NCBI RefSeq assembly: GCF_947500255.1
Contig: NZ_CANMRL010000008.1
Span: 1 to 64,000 of the forward strand
Length of the DNA stretch: 64,000 nt
Reading direction: 5' to 3'
From: an uncultured Psychroserpens sp.
GTDB lineage: Bacteria > Bacteroidota > Bacteroidia > Flavobacteriales > Flavobacteriaceae
Made by a program: the position numbers and the translations under genes. Under the pieces are notes generated by a model. That model was not told the origin of the DNA and searched no databases. It saw only the letters and a program-made list of their open reading frames with translations. Shown in pieces: positions 31,059-39,600 of this stretch (positions within the stretch are counted from its first letter, which is position 1; the number at the start of each line of letters is the position of its first letter).

Positions 31059-32009
31059 ATGAAACTAATCATGAAAAACTACTACCTACTCCTTACTGCT
31101 ATTCTAATCTTCTCTTGCACCACTTCAGAAAATGTAATTCCTGAAATGGAAGAAGACATTTTTGTTACTGCATTTACTAGCAAAGAATTCTTTTCTAATG
31201 GTGCTATAAAAGACTCTGTATACTATACCTTAAATAATGACAAAATTGTGGATTACTCAGGTTTTATCTGGTTTAGCGGTAATCATAGAACTGTTAACAA
31301 GACTTATAACTATACCGGCAACAACCTGAGTGAAACCATTTATTTTTATGAAGATGAATTACATGAAAAAGACACATTTACATATGATGATTCAGAAAAT
31401 TTATTAGAGGTTAATAGAACGCATTATCAACAGCCCACTTTATTTAATGACAGGTATGCATATACCCACACTAATGATACAATTTATAGGGCTCGTTACC
31501 GAACTTATGACGATGGTCTTACCGAAGATATTATTACTGAAAGTAAATATGTATTTGATGCCAACGATAATCTTATATATTATGATATTTATAGTTATTC
31601 TTCATACTTTTTAACAACTATTGAGATGAATTATGATACTAATGACAATATGCTATTAGAGTCAAGGACGTTTAATTACCCTAATGTAGTAACATATACA
31701 AATACATTTACTTATGATTATAGTAGTTTAAACACCTTATTTGAAATCAATAAAAACTCGTTTGGTAAAAAAAATTATATCCTCTTTCATTATTTTGACT
31801 TAATTGATACCTATTGGAGGATTAACACAAAAAACATTTGTAAAAACAGTATGTCCAGTTACGCTTCAACTTACGAAGACCCCATTATATATACATTTGA
31901 ATTCAGCAATGAATTAGGAGAAGATGATTATGCGCAAACAAACACTTACAAAACCTTTATATTAGGAGATTTTTATACTGATAATATTATTGAATATGTT
32001 TTCAATTAA
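31059..32009 (+). CDS. Lipoprotein of unknown function (YD-repeat-like)
   Basis: A 316-residue protein with a lipoprotein signal (lipobox ILIFSC, Cys near residue 20). The body is rich in Tyr/Asn/Asp with repeated short strands such as YNYTGNNLSETIYFY, FTYDDSENLLEVNRT, YVFDANDNLIYYD and MNYDTNDNMLLES, reminiscent of YD/RHS-like beta-hairpins. No catalytic motif seen. Two starts are possible (31059 and the Met at 31071). It heads a same-strand run with another lipoprotein (18 bp later) and an M23 peptidase. Confidence 0.75.
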   Translation: MKLIMKNYYLLLTAILIFSCTTSENVIPEMEEDIFVTAFTSKEFFSNGAIKDSVYYTLNNDKIVDYSGFIWFSGNHRTVNKTYNYTGNNLSETIYFYEDELHEKDTFTYDDSENLLEVNRTHYQQPTLFNDRYAYTHTNDTIYRARYRTYDDGLTEDIITESKYVFDANDNLIYYDIYSYSSYFLTTIEMNYDTNDNMLLESRTFNYPNVVTYTNTFTYDYSSLNTLFEINKNSFGKKNYILFHYFDLIDTYWRINTKNICKNSMSSYASTYEDPIIYTFEFSNELGEDDYAQTNTYKTFILGDFYTDNIIEYVFN

Positions 32010-32027
32010 CTTCATTCTTAAAATCAA

Positions 32028-32531
32028 ATGAAGTATTCATCAATTTTATTTTTTACTGTTATGCTATTTGGGTGTTCTAAAGAAAAGAAAGCTCCTTTTG
32101 CCATACCAGAAAATGCAGCAGCCTTAATTGCTGGAGATTCTGCAAAAGTATGGAAGCTTGCAAAAAGAACAAACAACAATGTAAGAATGAATATGGGAGA
32201 TTGCTTTCTGTCTTACAGAGCGACTTACAAAACAGATAGCATTATGTATGATAACAATGGAGCATTTAGAGATTGTGGTGAGACATTAACGACAAATTGG
32301 GCACTTTACGAAAGTGATGATGGTTATCCTTATATCAAACTGAAAGGCGAACAACTCAAAAAACTAATGCATCTCGATGTAGATTATAAATTCTTCAAAA
32401 TCCTAGATCTCAGTGAAACTCAAATGGTTTTAGAATTTAGACACAAACAGTTCTCATCTAAAGAAACTACAATTGTTGATGTCTTTGTTCCTGATAGTGT
32501 ATCTATAAAGGATAGGGATTTTCACTGGTAG
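32028..32531 (+). CDS. Lipocalin-like lipoprotein, function unknown
   Basis: A 167-residue lipoprotein with lipobox MLFGC (Cys about 16). The sequence SAKVWKLAKRTNN, followed by GDCFLSYRATYKTD, then DNNGAFRDCGETLTTNWALYE, resembles the Bacteroidota lipocalin-like lipoproteins. Two Cys in this part may form a disulphide. It is 18 bp after the preceding lipoprotein gene and 42 bp before the M23 peptidase. Role unknown. Confidence 0.7.
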   Translation: MKYSSILFFTVMLFGCSKEKKAPFAIPENAAALIAGDSAKVWKLAKRTNNNVRMNMGDCFLSYRATYKTDSIMYDNNGAFRDCGETLTTNWALYESDDGYPYIKLKGEQLKKLMHLDVDYKFFKILDLSETQMVLEFRHKQFSSKETTIVDVFVPDSVSIKDRDFHW

Positions 32532-32573
32532 ATTCTAAGTGTAACAAAACGAATCCAGCATCATCTATATGAT

Positions 32574-33404
32574 ATGAAAATATACTACTCAATCATTCTT
32601 CTTACCGTTGTTATAGTTCAGAATAGTTACGGGCAAAAAGCTAAAAACGAACCTTTTTCATACGATGATGAGATAGAATTTTACTGGAAAACAGAAAACG
32701 ATAGTTTAGTCCTTAAAGCAAAAAACAAGTTACTAATCCCCACTGAAATTATTATAAGAGAGCGAAAGACAAACAATGAAGTGCAATCTATGTTATTAAA
32801 AGCAAAAGATAGTATAACTATAGTCTCTCGTGTTCGCAACAAACCAGACACTTTAATAGCGAAACAATTCAATAAGCGCCTAAAAATTGGTTATTATTAT
32901 GGACATAAATCACTTATAAACCCAGACACAACTTATCAATATCGTTTACCGTTCCAAAAAGGAAAAAAATATGCAGTGAGCCAAGGGTTTAGAGGAAAAT
33001 CATCCCATAGTAAAACGTCTTCTTTGTACGCCATAGATTTTCAATTGGACATTGGTGAACCTGTTCATGCTGCTCGTGAGGGGTTAGTCGTTCAGGTAAT
33101 TGATTGGTATACAGAACATGGTGATAGATCATACATAAAAAAAGCAAACAAAATTGTTGTATTGCATAGTGACGGAACTATAGCATCCTACGTGCATTTA
33201 GATTATAAAGGCAGCTTTGTAAAGATTGGCGAGTATATCACAAAAGGACAAAAGATTGGCACTTCAGGTTTAACAGGATTTACTCGAGGACCTCACCTCC
33301 ATTTTGTAGTTAGAAAGGAGAGAGATATTGCTATTCCCATTTATTTTGAAGGTTATAAAAAGAAAGAATTAAAACGCAGAAAACGTTATAAGGTCAAAAA
33401 CTAA
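32574..33404 (+). CDS. M23-family metallopeptidase (LytM domain)
   Basis: A 276-residue exported peptidase with a signal peptide ending NSYGQ. An N-terminal beta domain (about 22-120) is followed by the M23/LytM domain. Zn-binding residues are visible: SHSKTSSLYAID (His...Asp) and GPHLHF (HxH). The core GEPVHAAREGLVVQVI and YVHLDYKGSFVKIGEYITKGQKIGTSGLTG also fits. It likely cleaves peptidoglycan cross-links or regulates such cleavage. Its stop codon directly abuts that of the convergent lipB, with no spacer. Confidence 0.9.
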   Translation: MKIYYSIILLTVVIVQNSYGQKAKNEPFSYDDEIEFYWKTENDSLVLKAKNKLLIPTEIIIRERKTNNEVQSMLLKAKDSITIVSRVRNKPDTLIAKQFNKRLKIGYYYGHKSLINPDTTYQYRLPFQKGKKYAVSQGFRGKSSHSKTSSLYAIDFQLDIGEPVHAAREGLVVQVIDWYTEHGDRSYIKKANKIVVLHSDGTIASYVHLDYKGSFVKIGEYITKGQKIGTSGLTGFTRGPHLHFVVRKERDIAIPIYFEGYKKKELKRRKRYKVKN

Positions 33405-34103
33405 CTATATAAACTCAGCTTCAAAAAGCGCTTTAAAATGTTTGAGTAACTTTTCCTTTACTTCATTTTCATTAACAACTGTAGCACCTAGCTCAACGTT
33501 AAGCGAAGTCACCGCTTTGCCTCTAATTCCACAAGGAATAATATTATCAAAGTAGCCAAGGTCTGCATTCACATTGAGTGCAAAACCATGCATAGTTACC
33601 CAACGACTAGCCCGTACTCCCATAGCGCAAATTTTACGAGCAAATGGTGTTCCTACATCCAACCATACTCCTGTTTCTCCAGGACTACGATCGGTTTTTA
33701 ATCCGTATTCTGCTAAAGTGAGAATAATCACTTCTTCTAGAAAACGTAGGTATTTGTGAATATCTGTAAAGAAATTATCTAAATCCAAAATAGGGTAACC
33801 CACAATTTGACCAGGACCATGGTAAGTAATGTCTCCTCCTCTATTTATTTTGTAAAAGGTCGCTCCTTTTTGGGTTAATTGTTCTTCAGACAAAAGCAAA
33901 TTGGACATATCACCACTTTTACCTAAAGTATAAACGTGAGGATGCTCAACAAACAGAAAATAATTATCTGTGTCTAATCCAGCGTCCTCACGTCTATTTT
34001 TGATTTTAGTATCTAAAATACCTTTAAAGAGTTGCTCTTGATAGTCCCAAGTATCTTTAAAATCTCTAGCTCCTAAATCTTCAAGTTTTATATTTTTATT
34101 CAA
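33405..34103 (-). CDS. lipB: Lipoyl(octanoyl) transferase
   Basis: A 232-residue enzyme that transfers octanoate from acyl carrier protein to lipoate-dependent enzymes such as the E2 subunits of pyruvate and 2-oxoglutarate dehydrogenase. The active site is intact: Cys191 in IIPCGIRG and Lys157 in RKICAMGV. RGGDITYHGPGQIVGYPIL and MHGFALNVNADL are family motifs. It lies 4 bp after the upstream lipoprotein gene on the same strand and meets the M23 gene tail to tail with no spacer or terminator. Confidence 0.97.
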   Translation of the reverse strand: MNKNIKLEDLGARDFKDTWDYQEQLFKGILDTKIKNRREDAGLDTDNYFLFVEHPHVYTLGKSGDMSNLLLSEEQLTQKGATFYKINRGGDITYHGPGQIVGYPILDLDNFFTDIHKYLRFLEEVIILTLAEYGLKTDRSPGETGVWLDVGTPFARKICAMGVRASRWVTMHGFALNVNADLGYFDNIIPCGIRGKAVTSLNVELGATVVNENEVKEKLLKHFKALFEAEFI

Positions 34104-34107
34104 TAGT

Positions 34108-34896
34108 CTAATCTTCTAAAACCACATCTAAAGTCATCTGTTCAGGTGACTTAATCATTTCAATAAAGTTCATAGTGAGCCTTACCGTTTTTCTATCTTT
34201 ACTAATCTCGGCATTCTTATTTGTTACAGATTTAACAGGCTTTGGAAAGTTGTAAACTAAAGTATAGCTCATAGCTTCAAACATCTCTTTAGCTTCTCCC
34301 ATTTCAGATATTTCCTTGTTAAGCGCATTGATATCATCTGATGATTTATCGTAACCTTCTTTTAAACTTCTTGAAAATGTTTTTCCGTCATATGAAAAAT
34401 CAACATACTCAAACATACCTTCTGAAGCTTTTGCCACTTGACTTTCTCCCATTTTTGAAAACGAAGGATCAGACTTTGAATTTAGTGATTTTGCGTCTTC
34501 AATATTTTTAAGTGTTTCTGGTAATTCGTCCAAACTCTTAAAAGAAGATCCTACACCAATATTAAATAGTCCTTCTTCCTCATCCATTTTCATTCGCATA
34601 ACAATATTCTCTAGCGCTTTAAGTTTATCTTGCTCTTCCTGAGGTAATGAGGCGATACTATCGGCTTTTTCAACCAACATATCCTTGAAGTAAACCACAC
34701 TATCCATTTTAACTTTTTCCTTCTCTTCACTATTTTGGCCACCTCCCATTTGCTCTTCGAGTGTCTTCATAACTTCTCCCATGTCATAACTGATCATGAA
34801 CTCTCCAGATCCGTCTTCTTTAAAAGTGATTTCTTCGGTAAAATTGCAACTGGTTAATAAAAATAAACTGGCTAGTACAAATAAATATCGTTTCAT
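34108..34896 (-). CDS. Lipoprotein of unknown function
   Basis: A 262-residue lipoprotein (lipobox FLLTSC, Cys about 17), beginning NFTEEITFKEDGSGEFMISYDMGEVMKTLEEQ, a beta-rich opening seen in several Bacteroidota lipoproteins. The rest is highly charged, Met-rich and likely helical, ending in beta strands (YTLVYNFPKPVKSV, KTVRLTMNFIEMI). No enzyme motif. It is just upstream of lipB (4-bp gap) and shares its promoter. Confidence 0.75.
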   Translation of the reverse strand: MKRYLFVLASLFLLTSCNFTEEITFKEDGSGEFMISYDMGEVMKTLEEQMGGGQNSEEKEKVKMDSVVYFKDMLVEKADSIASLPQEEQDKLKALENIVMRMKMDEEEGLFNIGVGSSFKSLDELPETLKNIEDAKSLNSKSDPSFSKMGESQVAKASEGMFEYVDFSYDGKTFSRSLKEGYDKSSDDINALNKEISEMGEAKEMFEAMSYTLVYNFPKPVKSVTNKNAEISKDRKTVRLTMNFIEMIKSPEQMTLDVVLED

Positions 34897-34925
34897 GTTT
34901 TAAAAATATAATTGAATTAGAAACG

Positions 34926-34933
34926 CAAAGATA
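34926..34933 (-). promoter_or_regulatory. -7 box (TATCTTTG) of the lipoprotein-lipB unit
   Basis: Exact TAnnTTTG match on the minus strand, 29 nt upstream of the ATG at 34896. It lies just past the stop codon of the small YqaE-like gene. Confidence 0.6.
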
Positions 34934-34937
34934 CAAT

Positions 34938-35096
34938 TTATCTTTCAGGATTGTTAAGAATAACTAATGCAGCTATAACGCCAGGAACCCAGCCGCAAAT
35001 CCATAATAGAAAAACAATAAAAATTGATCCACAGCCTTTTCCAATAACAGACAAAGGCGGGAAAATAATAGCGAGAATGACTCTCCAGAAACTCAT
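34938..35096 (-). CDS. YqaE/Pmp3-family small membrane protein
   Basis: A 52-residue protein starting MSFWRVILAIIFPPLSV. It has two membrane segments (about residues 5-18 and 24-47) around a GKGCGSIFIVFLLWICGWVPG core typical of the Pmp3/YqaE proteolipid family. Homologues in plants and yeast affect membrane potential and salt tolerance; the bacterial role is unclear. No clear -7 box in the 123 bp upstream. Confidence 0.88.
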   Translation of the reverse strand: MSFWRVILAIIFPPLSVIGKGCGSIFIVFLLWICGWVPGVIAALVILNNPER

Positions 35097-35219
35097 AATT
35101 TAATTTTTTTGATGATTGATGATGTAGTTATTAGGACGTAGGCTTTATCAATTTGTTACAGTTCGGCGATTCCATGTATCTTCATTTTCTATTAATTAAA
35201 AAAATACTAGTTTAGTGCT

Positions 35220-36278
35220 GTGAGAAATTTATATTACATTCTTAGCTTTTTTCTCTTCGGAAATGTTGCCACAGCTCAACATAACTTTAAAGGTTATATT
35301 GATAACGACCGCTGGCAAAATGAAGTTTATTTATCTGTGATTGAAGATTACCGAACACTTGAAGGGATTAATGATGAGCAAATCATAACCAAAGTCACAA
35401 CAGGTCCAGATGGTTTTTTCCAATTTACAGGAAACCAACTCGACACAGCACACAAAATTTATAAGCTTCATGTTGATAATTGTACATCATTCAATCAAGG
35501 AAGTAATCATTTTGAAGGTCATTGTTCGGATAGCAACGATATTTTATTTATTGCAAAAAATACCGATACCATAACATTTCCGCTATCATTTGATGCGCAA
35601 ATGTTTTGCGACATTGTTTCTACTAATCCGCGTACAGCAGCTTTTATAAAAGTAGATTCACTAAAAGAAGTCATGAAGTTTGCTTATTCAGAATTTAGAA
35701 GCAAAGCCAGCAGAGACCTCAATAATAAAAAGTGGTTTAAAACACTGCAGGATTTTGGAGAAACCTTAGATGAACCCCTAGCCGAATTGTATATCTATGC
35801 GTTTTTATCAGACCGTGGCAATCAGTTTCATAACTATTACCTTGAGGATCTGAAAGCCAATTCATACTATGATGGATTATTAGAGCGACTACAAGATCAA
35901 TATCCAAATACATCTTATACAAAGCAGTATGAAGCTGAGCTAACTTCAGATAAATTTATTGCTTTTCCATTAAAAGAAAGTTCTGGTTTTAACTGGATCT
36001 ATGTTGGTATAGCAGTATTAATTATATCACTCTTATTTAATTTTTGGTTTCTTATTTCAGCTAAAAAAAGAAAAGCCAAACAGCACACCCAAGCCAAAGA
36101 GCAACTCACAAAGCAAGAACAAAATGTACTTGATCTTTTATTAGATAATAAAACAAATAAAGATATCGCAGATGCACTTTTTGTGAGTGTAAGCACAGTG
36201 AAAACACATGTTAACAACGTTTACAAGAAATTAAATGTGAACTCTAGAGACGAACTAAAATCCCTGTTTAACAATTAG
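35220..36278 (+). CDS. Membrane-anchored LuxR-type regulator
   Basis: A 352-residue protein using a GTG start (RNLYYILSFFLFGNVATAQ signal-like segment). Residues about 20-255 should be periplasmic and resemble no sensor I know. A membrane segment follows (WIYVGIAVLIISLLFNFWFLI, about 260-280). A cytosolic Lys-rich linker leads to a C-terminal LuxR helix-turn-helix (LTKQEQNVLDLLLDNKTNKDIADALFVSVSTVKTHVNNVYKKL). This is a one-component transmembrane signalling layout: outside sensor, inside DNA-binding domain. The Cys residues in the sensor may matter. Target genes are unknown; DUF1573 and thioredoxin-like genes follow on the same strand. Confidence 0.85.
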   Translation: MRNLYYILSFFLFGNVATAQHNFKGYIDNDRWQNEVYLSVIEDYRTLEGINDEQIITKVTTGPDGFFQFTGNQLDTAHKIYKLHVDNCTSFNQGSNHFEGHCSDSNDILFIAKNTDTITFPLSFDAQMFCDIVSTNPRTAAFIKVDSLKEVMKFAYSEFRSKASRDLNNKKWFKTLQDFGETLDEPLAELYIYAFLSDRGNQFHNYYLEDLKANSYYDGLLERLQDQYPNTSYTKQYEAELTSDKFIAFPLKESSGFNWIYVGIAVLIISLLFNFWFLISAKKRKAKQHTQAKEQLTKQEQNVLDLLLDNKTNKDIADALFVSVSTVKTHVNNVYKKLNVNSRDELKSLFNN

Positions 36279-36342
36279 TTACAAAATTCAACCTAGGGAC
36301 TAGTACTCATTTCAACCCTTATTTTTACAAATTTCACATCGA

Positions 36343-36350
36343 TAATTTTG
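36343..36350 (+). promoter_or_regulatory. -7 box (TAATTTTG) of the DUF1573 gene
   Basis: Exact TAnnTTTG match, 38 nt upstream of the ATG at 36389. Confidence 0.55.
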
Positions 36351-36388
36351 ATGTTTGCTTTCATATTAATCATTTAAAAATTTCAATT

Positions 36389-36799
36389 ATGAAACGAACA
36401 TTAAACATTGCAGTCTTATTAGTATTAACATTTAGTCTTTTTAATGCTGCAGCACCTGTTAATTATGACATTTACAGTACAAAAGTAGCCGTAATCAAAT
36501 TTAAAACTGAAGTGGTCGACTATGGAACCATTACTCAAAATTCTGATGGCACTAGACTTTTTTCATTTACAAACACAGGTGATGCGCCTTTATTAATTAC
36601 AAATGTGAAAGCAAGTTGTGGTTGTACAGTACCAAGTTATTCTAAAGCGCCTATTTTACCTGGTGAATCAGGAGAACTAAGTATTAAGTATGATACAAAA
36701 AGACTTGGAGCTTTTACCAAAACAATTACTGTAACCTCTAATGCTGAAGGTGGTAACAAGATTCTTAAAATTAAAGGAAATATTATCGCTTCCAAATAA
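36389..36799 (+). CDS. DUF1573 domain exported protein
   Basis: A 136-residue protein with a signal peptide and one DUF1573 domain: VVDYGTITQNSDGTRLFSFTNTGDAPLLITNV, then ASCGCTVPSYSK and ILPGESGELSIKYDTK. The fold is Ig-like, and the conserved CGC motif could bind metal or form a disulphide. Common in Bacteroidota, function not established. It follows the membrane LuxR regulator by 110 bp and may be its neighbour in function. Confidence 0.9.
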   Translation: MKRTLNIAVLLVLTFSLFNAAAPVNYDIYSTKVAVIKFKTEVVDYGTITQNSDGTRLFSFTNTGDAPLLITNVKASCGCTVPSYSKAPILPGESGELSIKYDTKRLGAFTKTITVTSNAEGGNKILKIKGNIIASK

Positions 36800-36872
36800 C
36801 AAATAGCATCTACCCTTTCGACTACAATCAAAAGGGTAGATATTTTTTTCTCATTAATCTTAAACCATCAAC

Positions 36873-37763
36873 ATGATAAAAAACATTACTATTATAATAA
36901 TCACACTAGTTATTACAGCTCAAATACATGCGCAACCTCTTAATCAAGAAATTGCTCAAGATGGAGAAACTCCTTTTCTACTTGGTAAGATTGATAAAAC
37001 TGGATTAACCTCTGGCACCTACAACACATGGTTTTCAAAAAACTATAAAGACTACACTATAGATGAATTGATAATTTCAGAATTAAAACAAAAACTAAAA
37101 GATTATAACATTACGTTGTTTATGGGAACTTGGTGTGGTGATAGTAAGCAGGAAGTTCCACGCTTTTATAAAATCTTAGACGCTTGCAATTTCCCTATGG
37201 AACAATTAACGGTTATTGCAGTAAGCAGAAAACCTTATATGTACAAACAAAGTCCAAACCATGACGAAGCCGGACTAAATATACATCGCGTACCAACTTT
37301 TATTTTTTACAAAAACAGAACAGAAATCAATCGAATTGTAGAACATCCTGTTGAGACTCTAGAAAAAGATATGCTAAATATTGTAACCACAAACACGTAT
37401 AAATCAAATTATCAAATCGTTACCAGAGTACATGAGATACTAAAAGAAGATGGACTAAACGGATTAAAAAAGAAAAGCAAAAAATTAATCAAGTCATTTA
37501 AAGGAAAAGTATCCACTATGTTCGAACTCAATACTTATGGACGTGTTCTTTATACCAATAATAACATAGATGAAGCTATTGAAGTTTTTAAACTAAATAC
37601 AAAACTGTTTCCTGACAACCCAAGAACCTTCATGAGTTTAGCCAACACATTAGGCGTTAGTGGTGATTCAAAAAAAGCCATAAGCGTTATGGAAAAAGCA
37701 ATACAATTATTTCCTAACAACTTAGACCTTGTCGAAAATCTTGAAGCTATAAAATCTAAATAA
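36873..37763 (+). CDS. Thioredoxin-fold protein with C-terminal TPR
   Basis: A 296-residue exported protein (signal peptide ending IHAQ). The thioredoxin-like domain (about residues 55-170) has the motif GTWCGDSKQEVPRFYKIL, with a CGDS site: one reactive Cys rather than CxxC. RVPTFIFYKNRTEINRIVEHP is the conserved cis-Pro region. C-terminal TPR units cover about residues 220-290 (YTNNNIDEAIEVFKLNTKLFPDNP and GDSKKAISVMEKAIQLFPNN). Likely periplasmic thiol chemistry or a chaperone role; the partner is unknown. A terminator follows. Confidence 0.85.
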   Translation: MIKNITIIIITLVITAQIHAQPLNQEIAQDGETPFLLGKIDKTGLTSGTYNTWFSKNYKDYTIDELIISELKQKLKDYNITLFMGTWCGDSKQEVPRFYKILDACNFPMEQLTVIAVSRKPYMYKQSPNHDEAGLNIHRVPTFIFYKNRTEINRIVEHPVETLEKDMLNIVTTNTYKSNYQIVTRVHEILKEDGLNGLKKKSKKLIKSFKGKVSTMFELNTYGRVLYTNNNIDEAIEVFKLNTKLFPDNPRTFMSLANTLGVSGDSKKAISVMEKAIQLFPNNLDLVENLEAIKSK

Positions 37764-37783
37764 TAGAAACAGTTGGGTTTAAG

Positions 37784-37817
37784 ACCATCAGGATTTTAAA
37801 ACCTGATGGTTTTTTTA
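37784..37817 (+). terminator. Intrinsic terminator
   Basis: ACCATCAGG and CCTGATGGT form a 9-bp stem followed by seven T, downstream of the thioredoxin-TPR gene. Confidence 0.85.
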
Positions 37818-37838
37818 CGTTAATTCTTGTAAATAATG

Positions 37839-37846
37839 TAATTTTG
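37839..37846 (+). promoter_or_regulatory. -7 box (TAATTTTG) of lysS
   Basis: Exact TAnnTTTG match, 20 nt upstream of the lysS ATG at 37867. Confidence 0.65.
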
Positions 37847-37866
37847 CACCTCAAAATAAATTTAGA

Positions 37867-39558
37867 ATGCAACTTTCAGAACAAGAATTGGTAAGACGCG
37901 ATAAACTCGCAAAATTAAGAGACTTAGGCATTAACCCTTATCCTGCAGATTTATTTCCTGTAGATCAAACATCTAAACAGGTAAAAGATCTATTTGAAGA
38001 AGGTAAGAAGGTGATTATTGCTGGTCGATTAATGTCTCGTCGTATTCAAGGAAGTGCAAGTTTTGCAGAACTACAAGATAGCGCTGGCAGAATTCAAGTG
38101 TATTTTAATAGAGATGAAATCTGTACTGGAGACGATAAAAGCAAATACAACGATGTGTATAAAAAATTGCTTGATATTGGAGACTTCATTGGTATTGAAG
38201 GCGAATTATTTACAACCAAAGTAGGCGAAAAAACAGTAATGGTAAAAGACTTTACGCTATTAAGTAAAGCATTAAAACCTTTACCTCAACCACGTGTAGA
38301 TAGCGAAGGAAAAGTACACGATGCATTTACTGATGCTGAGCAACGCTATAGACAACGTTATGCAGATTTGGTAGTAAATCCGCATGTGAAAGAAGTTTTT
38401 GTAAAGCGCACAAAACTCTTCAATGCGATGCGTGAATTTTTTAATAACTCGGGTTATTTTGAAGTAGAAACACCTATTTTACAACCTATTCCAGGTGGTG
38501 CAGCAGCACGACCATTTGTAACACACCACAACAGTTTAGATATTCCATTATATATGCGAATTGCTAACGAGTTGTACTTAAAACGTTTAATCGTTGGTGG
38601 TTTTGATGGTGTGTATGAGTTCTCTAAAAACTTCAGAAATGAAGGTATGGATAGAACACATAACCCGGAATTTACGGCTATGGAAATCTATGTATCCTAC
38701 AAGGATTACAATTGGATGATGGATTTTTGTGAACGCTTATTAGAACATTGTGCTATGGCTGTTAATGGAACGACCAAAGCCACATTTGGAGAACACAATA
38801 TCGACTTTAAAGCACCTTATGCTCGTGTAACGATGGCTGACTCTATCAAGCATTTTACTGGATTTGACATTACTGGTAAAACAGAAGATGAAATTCGTCA
38901 AGCAGCAAAAGATTTAGGCGTTGAAGTTGACGACACTATGGGTAAAGGAAAACTTATTGATGAGATTTTTGGTGAGAAATGTGAAGGTAACTATATCCAG
39001 CCAACCTTTATCACAGATTATCCAAAGGAAATGAGTCCATTATGTAAAGAGCATCGCGATAATCCAGATCTAACAGAACGTTTTGAATTGATGGTCTGCG
39101 GAAAAGAGATTGCTAATGCCTACTCTGAGTTGAATGATCCAATTGATCAACGTGAACGATTTGAACACCAACTGAAACTTGCTGCGAAAGGTGATGATGA
39201 AGCTACAGAATTTATAGACTATGATTTCCTTCGTGCTCTAGAGTATGGAATGCCTCCTACGTCTGGAATGGGAATTGGAATGGATAGATTGATCATGTTC
39301 TTAACCAATAACCAATCGATACAAGAAGTATTGTTCTTTCCGCAAATGCGTCCAGAGAAAAAGCAAGTAGAGATGACCGAAGAAGAAAAAGCTGTTTTTA
39401 AAGTGCTTAAATCTAATTCGCCAATCGACTTAAACGATCTTAAATCGCAATCTGGATTGAGTAATAAAAAATGGGATAAGACCATCAAAGGCTTAACAGG
39501 TAAAAAAGTGGCCAAAGTGGTAAAAAATGATGACGGGCTATTTGTTGAAGTGATCTAA
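37867..39558 (+). CDS. lysS: Lysyl-tRNA synthetase, class II
   Basis: A 563-residue enzyme that charges tRNA-Lys. The N-terminal anticodon-binding OB domain contains GRLMSRRIQGSASFAELQD. The catalytic core has FRNEGMDRTHNPEFTAME (motif 2) and GMGIGMDRLIMFLTNNQSIQEVLFFP (motif 3). A C-terminal extension of ~65 residues (EEKAVFKVLKSNSPIDLNDLKSQSGLS onward) goes beyond the ~505 residues of E. coli LysS. It looks like a small helical, winged-helix-like domain, known in Bacteroidota LysS. Own promoter; the EEP gene follows by 42 bp. Confidence 0.97.
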   Translation: MQLSEQELVRRDKLAKLRDLGINPYPADLFPVDQTSKQVKDLFEEGKKVIIAGRLMSRRIQGSASFAELQDSAGRIQVYFNRDEICTGDDKSKYNDVYKKLLDIGDFIGIEGELFTTKVGEKTVMVKDFTLLSKALKPLPQPRVDSEGKVHDAFTDAEQRYRQRYADLVVNPHVKEVFVKRTKLFNAMREFFNNSGYFEVETPILQPIPGGAAARPFVTHHNSLDIPLYMRIANELYLKRLIVGGFDGVYEFSKNFRNEGMDRTHNPEFTAMEIYVSYKDYNWMMDFCERLLEHCAMAVNGTTKATFGEHNIDFKAPYARVTMADSIKHFTGFDITGKTEDEIRQAAKDLGVEVDDTMGKGKLIDEIFGEKCEGNYIQPTFITDYPKEMSPLCKEHRDNPDLTERFELMVCGKEIANAYSELNDPIDQRERFEHQLKLAAKGDDEATEFIDYDFLRALEYGMPPTSGMGIGMDRLIMFLTNNQSIQEVLFFPQMRPEKKQVEMTEEEKAVFKVLKSNSPIDLNDLKSQSGLSNKKWDKTIKGLTGKKVAKVVKNDDGLFVEVI

Positions 39559-39600
39559 CACAATAATTATAAATTGGATGAGTTTAAGAAACCAAACCGT

